DNA of 6,043 bases, from contig JAHHST010000079.1 of the NCBI GenBank assembly GCA_020025055.1, positions 1 through 6,043 on the forward strand. The letters run 5' to 3'. The DNA comes from Longicatena sp. (GTDB lineage: Bacteria; Bacillota_I; Bacilli_A; Erysipelotrichales; Erysipelotrichaceae). Shown here piece by piece: positions 1-6,043 of the stretch. The position numbers and the translations under genes were made by a program. Positions within the stretch are counted from its first letter, which is position 1, and each line of letters opens with the position of its first letter. The notes below the pieces were generated by a model. The model made no database searches. It saw nothing but the letters and a program-made list of their open reading frames with translations, and was not told where the DNA came from.

Positions 1-83
1 ATCATACTTCATCTTTTTTTCCTATTCATTTCATTTCTTTTAAATTAGATTCAGTTCAAAGTTTGTTATATAAAATTAAAACA

Positions 84-107
84 TTTCATTTTGTGAAAAT
101 TTTTTCA
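84..107. promoter_or_regulatory. Overlapping TTTCA/TGAAA dyads, possible operator
   Basis: Two inverted repeats share their central arm. TTTCA (84-88) pairs with TGAAA (94-98) across five bases, and TGAAAA (94-99) pairs with TTTTCA (102-107) across two bases. The first dyad contains TTTGTGAAA at 90-98, the exact reverse complement of the TTTCACAAA box found nearer the promoter. This could be a distal protein-binding site for the same regulator, or part of the promoter of a divergent gene. Short AT-rich palindromes also arise by chance in DNA of this composition, so support is modest. Confidence 0.3.
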
Positions 108-161
108 ACTATACCATAATATAAATATATTGCTTATTTAAAGGATTATTTTGATATTCGA

Positions 162-266
162 TTTCACAAATAGCATTTTGTTTCACAAATTTTTCACATC
201 TTTTTACATTTTATTACAGAATTGTATTGCAATTTCTTTCATAAATGTTTATAATGTTTTCACAAA
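162..266 (+). repeat. Array of TTTCACAAA-like boxes over the oppA promoter
   Basis: Exact TTTCACAAA occurs at 162-170, 181-189 and 258-266. Near copies are TTTCACATC at 192-200 (7 of 9) and TTTCATAAA at 237-245 (8 of 9). Start-to-start distances are 19, 11, 45 and 21 bp, so several pairs are close to one or two helical turns apart. The copy at 237 lies in the spacer between -35 and -10, and the copy at 258 covers the predicted transcription start. The copy at 181 also forms a small dyad, TTTGT-TTC-ACAAA (177-189). The layout suggests binding sites for a regulator, which I cannot name from the motif. Confidence 0.45.
227..255 (+). promoter_or_regulatory. Predicted sigma-A-type promoter of oppA
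   Basis: TTGCAA at 227-232 matches four of six bases of the TTGACA -35 consensus. After an ideal 17-bp spacer comes a perfect TATAAT -10 box at 250-255. Transcription would begin near 262, giving a leader of about 36 bases before the oppA start codon. No better-scoring pair was found in the region. A weaker alternative, TTGTGA (91-96) with CATAAT (115-120) and an 18-bp spacer, lies further upstream. Box-like TTTCA sequences overlap the spacer and the start site, which would suit repression or regulator-controlled initiation. Confidence 0.7.
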
Positions 267-280
267 GTTCTCTTAGGAAC
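267..280 (+). other. Small 5'-leader stem-loop before oppA RBS
   Basis: GTTCT (267-271) can pair with GGAAC (276-280) around a four-base CTTA loop, with one G-U pair. It falls very close to the predicted 5' end of the mRNA and directly before the AAAGGAGG ribosome-binding site at 283-290. A short hairpin near the 5' end could protect the message from decay. It is too weak and too short to call a riboswitch or attenuator, and it may be incidental. Confidence 0.25.
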
Positions 281-297
281 AAAAAGGAGGAAACAAT

Positions 298-1914
298 ATG
301 AAGAAATTACTATCTCTACTTTGTATTTCAGCAATCACATTAACACTGGTTGGTTGTGGAAATTCAGGATCTAAATCAAACAACAAAAATTATGTCAATC
401 TCGCTAAGGAAGTTGATGTAATCTCTATGGATACAACCTACGCAACTGATGGGATGTCATTAGAAACTATTTCAGCTACTACCGAAGGTCTTGAAACCAT
501 GGATAAAGATGGAAATATCGTTCCTGCTCTTGCAAAAGATTATAAAGTTAGCGATGATGGCTTAACTTATACATTTACTTTAAGAGATGCAAAATGGTCA
601 AATGATACTCCTGTTACAGCGAATGATTTCGTATATGCATGGAATACTGCAATAAAAAATGATGCTTGTGAATATGCTTATTTATTTACAAAAGATGGTG
701 CATGTATCAAAAATGCTGATGAAATATTGGATGGAAAAGATATGGATTTAGATGTAACAGCGAAAGATGATCATACTTTAGTTGTCAAGCTTTCTAAAAA
801 ATGTCCTTACTTCTTAAGCTTAATGACATTCCCTGTCTTCTTCCCTATTAATGAAGATTTCCATAAAGAACAAGGTGATAAATATGCATTAACTCCAGAT
901 AACTTATTAGCTTGTGGACCTTATACATTAACTAGTTGGGAAAAGGGAAAAGGACTAGTCTTAGACAAAAATGAAAAATATTGGGATAAGGACAATGTGA
1001 AAGTGGATGGAATCAAATTCAACATTGTTGCCGAAGCTTCTACTTCAGCATTAGATTTTGAAAGTGGAAATACAGATTATACAAAATTAAATTCTACTTT
1101 AGTTGATAAATATAAAGATTCAGATGAATATGCATCTTTCCTTGAAGGATATTTATGGTATTTACAGTTTAATTACAATAATAAAGCTCTACAAAATGTA
1201 AACGTTCGTAAAGCAATTGCCACTGTCATTGATCGTAAAGATTTAGTCGAAAATGTATTAAAAGATGGTTCTATTGCGAAAGGTGGATTTGTCCCAAGTG
1301 ATTTTACAAATGGACCTGATGGTAAAGATTATGTAGAAACTGGTAAAGAATACTACAACTTACAAGGGAAAGAAGCTTTAAATGAAGCAAAAAAATATTG
1401 GGATCAAGCAAAAAAAGAATTAGGAACATCTGAAATCAGTTTAAGATTATTATATGAACCTAGTGATCCTGCAAAACCTACTGCTGAATTTATTCAATCT
1501 CAATTACAGCAATTGGATGGTTTAAATCTTGAAATGGTGAGTTTAGAAAAAGAAAGTCGTATTGAAAAACAAAAACAACATGACTTTGATATTGCCTTAA
1601 CACGTTGGGGACCTGATTATGCGGATCCTACAACATATCTAAATTTAATGTATGCGAATAATGATTATAACTATGGAAAATACAATAATCCTAAATATGA
1701 TGCATTATTAAAACAAGCTGAAAATGCTAAATCTCCACAAGAACGTTGGGATCTATTACATAAAGCTGAAGAATTATTAATGGAAGATACTCCAGTTGCT
1801 GGTTTATTCCAAGTTGGTGGTGCATCTTTAGTAAGAAAAGGAGTCACTGGAATCGAAGCTCATTCTTCTGGTGTTCCATATTTATACAAGAATTTAACAA
1901 AAGAATCTAAATAA
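298..1914 (+). CDS. oppA: Oligopeptide ABC transporter substrate-binding lipoprotein OppA
   Basis: OppA captures extracellular peptides and hands them to the OppBC channel. The start is fixed by AAAGGAGG at 283-290, seven bases before ATG. Residues 1-19 form a lipoprotein signal peptide: KK at 2-3, a hydrophobic core, then the lipobox LVGC, with Cys20 as the lipidated residue. A short polar linker rich in Ser, Asn and Lys follows (21-31). The rest fits an SBP_bac_5 (family 5) fold: PALAKDY near 76-82, the DGLTYTFTLRDAKWSNDTP stretch at 87-105, GPYTLTSW at 207-214, the VNVRKAIATVIDR helix at 301-313 and WGPDYADP at 437-444. The 538-residue length is normal for OppA. Mature cysteines occur at 124, 136, 169 and 206, unlike the Cys pair known in enterobacterial OppA. 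Peptide length and sequence preference cannot be read from sequence; a dipeptide or signalling-peptide receptor role remains possible. First gene of the operon, followed by a hairpin that may raise its level over the other subunits. Confidence 0.95.
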   Translation: MKKLLSLLCISAITLTLVGCGNSGSKSNNKNYVNLAKEVDVISMDTTYATDGMSLETISATTEGLETMDKDGNIVPALAKDYKVSDDGLTYTFTLRDAKWSNDTPVTANDFVYAWNTAIKNDACEYAYLFTKDGACIKNADEILDGKDMDLDVTAKDDHTLVVKLSKKCPYFLSLMTFPVFFPINEDFHKEQGDKYALTPDNLLACGPYTLTSWEKGKGLVLDKNEKYWDKDNVKVDGIKFNIVAEASTSALDFESGNTDYTKLNSTLVDKYKDSDEYASFLEGYLWYLQFNYNNKALQNVNVRKAIATVIDRKDLVENVLKDGSIAKGGFVPSDFTNGPDGKDYVETGKEYYNLQGKEALNEAKKYWDQAKKELGTSEISLRLLYEPSDPAKPTAEFIQSQLQQLDGLNLEMVSLEKESRIEKQKQHDFDIALTRWGPDYADPTTYLNLMYANNDYNYGKYNNPKYDALLKQAENAKSPQERWDLLHKAEELLMEDTPVAGLFQVGGASLVRKGVTGIEAHSSGVPYLYKNLTKESK

Positions 1915-1917
1915 TTC

Positions 1918-1953
1918 AAGGGGCTGTAAGCGTGTCTTACAGCCTTTTATTTT
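1918..1953 (+). terminator. Intercistronic hairpin, partial rho-independent terminator
   Basis: GGCTGTAAG (1922-1930) pairs perfectly with CTTACAGCC (1936-1944) around a five-base CGTGT loop. The stem can be extended by AAGG (1918-1921) pairing with the TTTT at 1945-1948 through two G-U and two A-U pairs. A T-rich run, TTTTATTTT, follows at 1945-1953. It begins only a few bases after the oppA stop codon and ends just before the oppB ribosome-binding site. No promoter is visible between it and oppB, so the downstream genes most likely depend on readthrough. Such a hairpin would give an excess of oppA message and may also protect its 3' end. Confidence 0.8.
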
Positions 1954-1973
1954 AATCAAAAGGAGGCTCTATT

Positions 1974-2924
1974 ATGGATAAATCTACTTTAAAATATATT
2001 GCCAAGAGAGTTCTTATCTCATTAGCCACTCTATTTGTCATCGTATTTGTTCTATTTATGCTGATGAAATTAATGCCTGGAACTCCCTTTAATGATGAAA
2101 AACTAACCGCAGCTCAAAAAGCTGCAATCTATGCAAAATATGGATTAGACAAACCAGTTATCGAACAATTTTTCATTTATATTCAAAATATGCTTCATGG
2201 AGATTTTGGTATCTCTTATGCTATTCAAAGAAATATGGATGTTTCTGTCATTGTATCAAGTCGTATGATGATTTCCTTTTTCTTGGGAATCGGTGCAGTC
2301 ATTATAGGAACAATTATTGGAATTTTACTCGGAGTTGTTGCTGCTCTTAATAGAAATACTTTTTGGGATACATTCGCAACAGTCTTATCTGTTATTGGGG
2401 TATCTATTCCTTCCTTTGTATTTTGTTTACTTTTATTAATCTTATTTGGTGTAAAAATACCTGTTCTTCCTGTTTTATATAATTCAAATGAACCATTTAC
2501 ATCAAGTATCATACCTATGATTGCATTATCTATGGGGGTAATTGCTAATGTAGCTCGTTTTACTCGTTCTGAAATGATTGAAGTTCTACAAAGTGAATAT
2601 ATTTTATTGGCAGAAGCAAAAGGAATTAGTCGAAAGCATTTGATTTTGCATCACGCTTTAAGAAACTGTTTAATTCCAGTAATTACTGTTCTAGGACCAA
2701 TCATTGTTGGTTTGATGACTGGAAGTATGGTTATTGAAAAGATTTGTGGAATTCCAGGTCTTGGTTCTTTGCTAGTTAAAGCAATTGAAGTTCGTGATTA
2801 CAATGTAATCTTAGCTGTTTCTTTCTTATATTCAGTATTATATATTGTAATTATGTTAATCATTGATATTTTATATGGAATTATTGATCCAAGAATCCGT
2901 TTAGGAAAGGAGGAAGATGCATAA
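1974..2924 (+). CDS. oppB: Oligopeptide ABC transporter permease OppB
   Basis: OppB is one of the two integral membrane subunits forming the peptide channel. The start follows AGGAGG at 1961-1966 with a seven-base gap. The protein has the usual OppB/DppB plan: a first membrane helix at about 11-32 beginning after YIAKR, ending in the MPGTPF motif (34-39), then an extracytoplasmic segment containing AIYAKYGLDKP (51-61) and HGDFGISY (75-82). About five further helices follow at roughly 101-123, 134-160, 177-197, 237-258 and 280-303. The cytoplasmic EAA loop that contacts an ATPase is at about 208-235 and shows EYILLAEAKG followed by a basic helix and ALRN. The end, IIDPRIRLG, is typical. At 316 residues it has normal length. 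Its TAA shares one base with the oppC start. Confidence 0.95.
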   Translation: MDKSTLKYIAKRVLISLATLFVIVFVLFMLMKLMPGTPFNDEKLTAAQKAAIYAKYGLDKPVIEQFFIYIQNMLHGDFGISYAIQRNMDVSVIVSSRMMISFFLGIGAVIIGTIIGILLGVVAALNRNTFWDTFATVLSVIGVSIPSFVFCLLLLILFGVKIPVLPVLYNSNEPFTSSIIPMIALSMGVIANVARFTRSEMIEVLQSEYILLAEAKGISRKHLILHHALRNCLIPVITVLGPIIVGLMTGSMVIEKICGIPGLGSLLVKAIEVRDYNVILAVSFLYSVLYIVIMLIIDILYGIIDPRIRLGKEEDA

Positions 2925-3967
2925 TGGCAAAAGTTATTCGTACAAAAGAAGATTTAGATAATTATCTAAAAGATTTTGATTATACAGAAGATGATTTTAC
3001 TTTAGTAAATGATTTAGAAGAATTACAACATGATGAAATAAAAGAAACATCTTCTTTCTTAAAAGATGTTTGGACTCGTTTTAAATCTAATAAAGGTGCA
3101 CTTATTGGCGGTAGTATCATTTTATTATTTATTATTGTATCTTTTTTAGCTCCAGCTTTATCTTCTTACACATTTGATGCTGTCGATACTGCTCAACAAA
3201 GTATGGCTCCACGTATTCCAGGACTAAGTTGGATCCCTTTCTTTAATGGAACTGGTGGTGTTCGTCAATATGTAGGAAACCTAGAGAATAGTTTTCACTA
3301 TTTTGGAACTGATGTTTTAGGTCGTGATTTGTGGGTTCGTTGTTGGGAAGGATGTAAAATTTCTCTTTTTGTTGCTGGTACTGCTGTACTAGTAAATGTT
3401 TTTATTGGTATTTTATATGGTATGATCAGTGGATATTTAGGTGGAAAAGTTGATACTGTTATGCAACGTTTCCAAGAAATTGTGAACTCTATCCCTACTT
3501 TAGTTATTTTAACTTTATTATTATTAATAATGAAACCTGGTTTATATACAATTATCGTTGCATTAATATTAACCGAATGGATTGGTATGGCAAGAATTAC
3601 TAGAGCGCAGGTTTTAAAAATTAAAGAACAAGAATTTATCTTAGCTTCTAAAACATTAGGCGCAAACAAGTTCTTTATTATATTTAAACAAGTATTACCA
3701 AATATTTTCGGACAAATTATTATTATGGCAATGTTTTCTATTCCAAATGCTATTTTCTATGAAGCTTTCTTAGCAATGGTTGGACTTGGTATTCCAGCTC
3801 CACAAGCTTCTTTAGGTTCTTTAATTAATGATGGTTTTAAAACAATTTTAATTACTCCTTATCAAGTAATTATTCCAGTTGTAATTTTAGGAATTTTAAT
3901 GTTATCTTTTAATCTTTTAGCAGATGGTTTACGTGATGCATTTGATCCTAAAATGAAAGAAATGTAG
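2924..3967 (+). CDS. oppC: Oligopeptide ABC transporter permease OppC
   Basis: OppC pairs with OppB to form the channel. Its ATG overlaps the oppB stop in TAATG, and the AGGAGG at 2908-2913 lies ten bases upstream inside oppB, so translation is probably coupled. Residues 1-45 form an acidic cytoplasmic tail rich in Asp and Glu, ahead of FLKDVWTRFKSNKGA and the first membrane helix (about 59-79, ending FLAPALS). A long external loop follows to the family signature FGTDVLGRDLWVR (127-139). Other helices lie at about 146-170, 188-220 (probably two), 262-283 and 314-334. The EAA loop at about 237-260 reads EFILASKTLGA then QVLPN. GLGIPAPQASLG (287-298) and the DAFDPK ending are typical of OppC. 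At 347 residues it is somewhat longer than many OppC proteins because of the tail and the external loop. Confidence 0.95.
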   Translation: MAKVIRTKEDLDNYLKDFDYTEDDFTLVNDLEELQHDEIKETSSFLKDVWTRFKSNKGALIGGSIILLFIIVSFLAPALSSYTFDAVDTAQQSMAPRIPGLSWIPFFNGTGGVRQYVGNLENSFHYFGTDVLGRDLWVRCWEGCKISLFVAGTAVLVNVFIGILYGMISGYLGGKVDTVMQRFQEIVNSIPTLVILTLLLLIMKPGLYTIIVALILTEWIGMARITRAQVLKIKEQEFILASKTLGANKFFIIFKQVLPNIFGQIIIMAMFSIPNAIFYEAFLAMVGLGIPAPQASLGSLINDGFKTILITPYQVIIPVVILGILMLSFNLLADGLRDAFDPKMKEM

Positions 3968-3977
3968 GAGGTATTCT

Positions 3978-5132
3978 ATGAAAAATAAAAGAGACTTAGT
4001 ATTAAAAATTAGAGACTTAGATATTTCCTTTAAAACAGATAATGGGGATGTAAAAGCCGTACGTGGTGTTGATTTAAACTTACATCGTGGAGAAACAATT
4101 GCAATTGTTGGTGAATCAGGTTCTGGTAAATCTGTTACGACAAAAGCGATTATGGGGATTCTTGCATCAAATGGAAAAATTAATAATGGTACAATTGAAT
4201 TTACACATTATGATTTACATGGTGATCGTTTAAAAGAAGCACAAGAAATATATCGTGAAAATGGTACAATTCATTCAGATTGGTTACATCCTGATGAAAT
4301 TAAAACAGTTGATATAACAAAAATGAATAAGAAATATTTACAAAAAGAAATACGTGGGCGAAGAATCGCTATGGTTTTCCAAGATCCAATGACATCTTTA
4401 GATCCTACTATGACCATTGGAAAACAAATTATGGAGGCTATGTTATTTCACTATAATACGCCTAAAGAAGAAGCTTGGAAAAAAGCAGTTGAGTTACTAG
4501 AACTTGTTGGAATAACAAATCCGGAAAAACGTATGAAAAACTACCCACATCAATTATCTGGTGGTATGCGTCAAAGAATCGTTATCGCAATTGCATTATC
4601 TTGTGATCCTGAGGTTTTGATTTGCGATGAACCGACAACTGCATTAGATGTAACAATCCAGGCGAAAATATTAGAGTTAATCAAAGATATCCAAAAGAAA
4701 AAAGATTTATCTGTCATTTATATTACTCATGATTTAGGTGTAGTAGCAAAAGTAGCAGACTTTGTAAATGTTATGTATGCAGGACGTATTATTGAAAGCG
4801 GAACTGTTAATGATATCTTCTACGATCCTAAACATCCTTATACTTGGGGATTACTAGCATCTATGCCTGATGTAGATTCAACAAGTGATGAACTATACAC
4901 AATTCCTGGAACTCCTCCTAATTTACTTCATAATATCCAGGGTGATGCTTTTGCCCCAAGAAATCGTCATGCATTAAAAATTGATCAAAAAATTGCACCG
5001 CCAATGTTTAAAATCAGTGATACACATAAAGTCGCTTCATGGTTGATGGCTCCACAAGCTCCTTCCGTAGAAATGGCTCCCTCATTAAAAAAACGTATTG
5101 AACGTATGAAAAAGGAGGCAAATATAGAATGA
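3978..5132 (+). CDS. oppD: Oligopeptide ABC transporter ATPase OppD (AmiE-like)
   Basis: OppD is one of the two cytoplasmic ATPases driving peptide import. AGGAGG at 3966-3971 overlaps the oppC stop codon and sits six bases before ATG. All ATPase motifs are intact: Walker A GESGSGKS (45-52), Q-loop Gln135 in FQDPMTSLDP, signature LSGGMRQR (193-200), Walker B VLICDE (213-218), D-loop ALD (222-224) and switch His251. The gap between Walker A and the Q-loop is about 30 residues longer than in DppD/OppD proteins I recall, owing to a charged stretch at about 76-112. The C-terminal oligopeptide-transporter domain is present (IPGTPPNLL at 309-317, AFAPRN, THKVASWL), but the positions that hold iron-sulfur cysteines in DppD-type relatives are Asp323, Asn329, Asp336 and Ser354. 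The 384-residue length reflects the insertion. Its TGA overlaps the oppF start. Confidence 0.95.
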   Translation: MKNKRDLVLKIRDLDISFKTDNGDVKAVRGVDLNLHRGETIAIVGESGSGKSVTTKAIMGILASNGKINNGTIEFTHYDLHGDRLKEAQEIYRENGTIHSDWLHPDEIKTVDITKMNKKYLQKEIRGRRIAMVFQDPMTSLDPTMTIGKQIMEAMLFHYNTPKEEAWKKAVELLELVGITNPEKRMKNYPHQLSGGMRQRIVIAIALSCDPEVLICDEPTTALDVTIQAKILELIKDIQKKKDLSVIYITHDLGVVAKVADFVNVMYAGRIIESGTVNDIFYDPKHPYTWGLLASMPDVDSTSDELYTIPGTPPNLLHNIQGDAFAPRNRHALKIDQKIAPPMFKISDTHKVASWLMAPQAPSVEMAPSLKKRIERMKKEANIE

Positions 5133-6043
5133 ATCCAATTTTAGAAGTTAATAATTTAAAACAACACTTTAAAGTAAATCGCAAGTTTAGTGTAAAAGCA
5201 GTTGATGGCATCTCCTTTCACATCAATGCGGGAGAAACTTATGGTTTAGTTGGTGAATCAGGTTCTGGTAAAAGTACAACAGGACGCTCTATCATTCGAT
5301 TATACACACCTACAAGTGGAGAAATTAAATTTTGTGGACATGACATTTCTAATAAAATGTCAAAAGCAGATAAAAATTTTTTACACACGAATATGCAAAT
5401 GATCTTCCAAGATCCTATGGCATGTTTAAATCCTAGGGAAAAAGTAATGGATATTATTGCTGAAGGTCTTGATATTCATCATCTATATTCCTCACAAGAA
5501 GAACGCAAGCAAAAAGTATATGATATGTTAGAATTAGTTGGTCTTTCAAAAGAACATGCGAACCGTTATCCTCACCAATTCTCTGGTGGACAGCGTCAAA
5601 GAATCGGTATTGCAAGAGCATTAGTAATGAATCCTCAATTAATTATCGCTGATGAAGCAATCTCTGCTTTAGATGTTTCAATTCAAGCTCAAGTAGTTAA
5701 TTTAATGAAAAAAATTCAAAAAGAAACCAACACAGCATTTCTATTTATAGCTCACGATTTAAGTATGGTAAAATACATTTCAGATCGCATTGGAGTCATG
5801 CATCTAGGCCATCTTGTCGAAACAGGTACTACTGAAGAAATCTTCAAAAATCCAATCCATCCTTATACAAAATCTCTTCTATCCGCCATTCCCGAACCAA
5901 ATCCAATTGTTGAAAAACAAAGAACATCTTTAACATATAATTATGCAACAAGTGGTATTGATTACAAAAAAGGAAAAAATCAACATGTTGGTGGTGAACA
6001 CTATGTGCTTGCTACTGATGAAGAATTAAAAATGTGGTTATAA
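5129..6043 (+). CDS. oppF: Oligopeptide ABC transporter ATPase OppF (AmiF-like)
   Basis: OppF is the partner ATPase of OppD. Start and preceding stop overlap as ATGA, and AAAGGAGG at 5111-5118 lies ten bases upstream within oppD, so the two are probably translated together in the near-equal amounts a heterodimer needs. Motifs: Walker A GESGSGKS (42-49), Q-loop Gln94 in FQDPMACLNP, signature FSGGQRQR (151-158), Walker B LIIADE (171-176), SALD (179-182) and switch His209. The residue after the Walker B Glu is Ala177, where Pro is usual. HPYTKSLLSAIPEPNP (244-259) is the typical family stretch. The last 43 residues form an AmiF-style tail without cysteines, ending GGEHYVLATDEELKMWL, instead of the Cys-containing end seen in enterobacterial-type OppF/DppF. 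The gene is complete at 304 residues, and the window stops at its TAA, so any operon terminator lies outside. Confidence 0.95.
   Translation: MNPILEVNNLKQHFKVNRKFSVKAVDGISFHINAGETYGLVGESGSGKSTTGRSIIRLYTPTSGEIKFCGHDISNKMSKADKNFLHTNMQMIFQDPMACLNPREKVMDIIAEGLDIHHLYSSQEERKQKVYDMLELVGLSKEHANRYPHQFSGGQRQRIGIARALVMNPQLIIADEAISALDVSIQAQVVNLMKKIQKETNTAFLFIAHDLSMVKYISDRIGVMHLGHLVETGTTEEIFKNPIHPYTKSLLSAIPEPNPIVEKQRTSLTYNYATSGIDYKKGKNQHVGGEHYVLATDEELKMWL

Larger units (their letters stand above)
1..297. other. AT-rich upstream intergenic region of the opp operon
   Basis: This stretch has no supported gene. Its first 40 bases are pyrimidine-rich, and the rest is very AT-rich with several T-tracts and A-tracts. 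It holds the predicted oppA promoter near its right end, repeated TTTCACAAA-like boxes and a dyad cluster, each listed separately. On the minus strand an AGGA sequence precedes an ATG at 12-10, so a divergent gene could begin just inside the left edge, but only four codons would be visible. No hairpin that looks like the terminator of an upstream gene was found. Confidence 0.75.

Noticed and set aside
1..12. Possible divergent gene starting at the left edge on the minus strand
   Set aside because: AGGA and an ATG are suitably spaced on the minus strand, but only four codons would be inside the window and no convincing minus-strand promoter was found, so it cannot be supported as a feature.
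94..107. CodY-box-like TGAAAATTTTTTCA
   Set aside because: CodY is a natural candidate for opp control, but the site lacks the AATTTTCWGAAAATT arrangement and matches only as a generic AT-rich palindrome.
152..166. cre-like sequence TGATATTCGATTTCA for catabolite control
   Set aside because: The minus strand gives a good left half (TGAAATCG), but the other half is out of register by one base and mismatches at conserved positions, so it is not a convincing CcpA site.
61..297. T-box, riboswitch or long structured leader before oppA
   Set aside because: The predicted leader is only about 36 bases, and no T-box sequence, long conserved stem or anti-terminator pair is visible.
2225..2512. Minus-strand open frame of 95 codons inside oppB
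   Set aside because: It lies wholly opposite a strongly supported permease gene, and its translation has no recognisable family features. It is a shadow of the oppB reading frame.
3298..3669. Minus-strand open frame of 123 codons inside oppC
   Set aside because: It is opposite the most conserved part of oppC, its translation has no recognisable domain, and the region is fully explained by the permease.
5014..5211. Minus-strand open frame of 65 codons across the oppD-oppF junction
   Set aside because: It spans the coupled ATGA junction of two well supported genes and has no recognisable domain.

Overview
The window is a complete five-gene oligopeptide ABC transporter operon, oppA-oppB-oppC-oppD-oppF, all on the + strand. 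An AT-rich regulatory region precedes it, and the window ends on the last base of the oppF stop codon. The DNA is clearly low in G+C by eye. Every gene has a strong AGGAGG Shine-Dalgarno sequence, leucine is mostly TTA, and oppA encodes a lipoprotein, all of which point to a low-GC Bacillota. The two ATPases have C-terminal tails of the cysteine-free AmiE/AmiF type, which I associate with Bacilli and their relatives such as Erysipelotrichia. I cannot fix the genus from the sequence alone.

Layout: bases 1-297 hold no supported gene. They contain a good sigma-A-type promoter (TTGCAA, 17 bp, TATAAT at 227-255), a set of TTTCACAAA-like boxes spread from 162 to 266 with one inverted copy at 90-98, and a dyad cluster at 84-107. 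oppA (298-1914) encodes the lipid-anchored peptide-binding protein. A 9-bp perfect GC-containing hairpin followed by a T-rich run (1918-1953) sits between oppA and oppB and probably acts as a leaky terminator or 3' stabiliser. oppB (1974-2924) and oppC (2924-3967) encode the two membrane permeases and share one base (TAATG). oppD (3978-5132) and oppF (5129-6043) encode the two ATPases and overlap by ATGA. No terminator for the whole operon lies inside the window.

How it works: OppA captures peptides outside the membrane and delivers them to the OppB-OppC channel, and ATP hydrolysis by OppD-OppF drives import. Both ATPases keep all the nucleotide-binding motifs, so the system looks functional. 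The single promoter, the hairpin after oppA and the overlapping downstream genes suggest one transcript with oppA made in excess and the permease and ATPase subunits translated in a coupled way.

I see no new defence, mobile or RNA system here. The points most worth a second look are the TTTCACAAA box array over the promoter, a roughly 30-residue insertion between Walker A and the Q-loop of OppD, and the loss of all four iron-sulfur-type cysteines from the OppD C-terminal domain.
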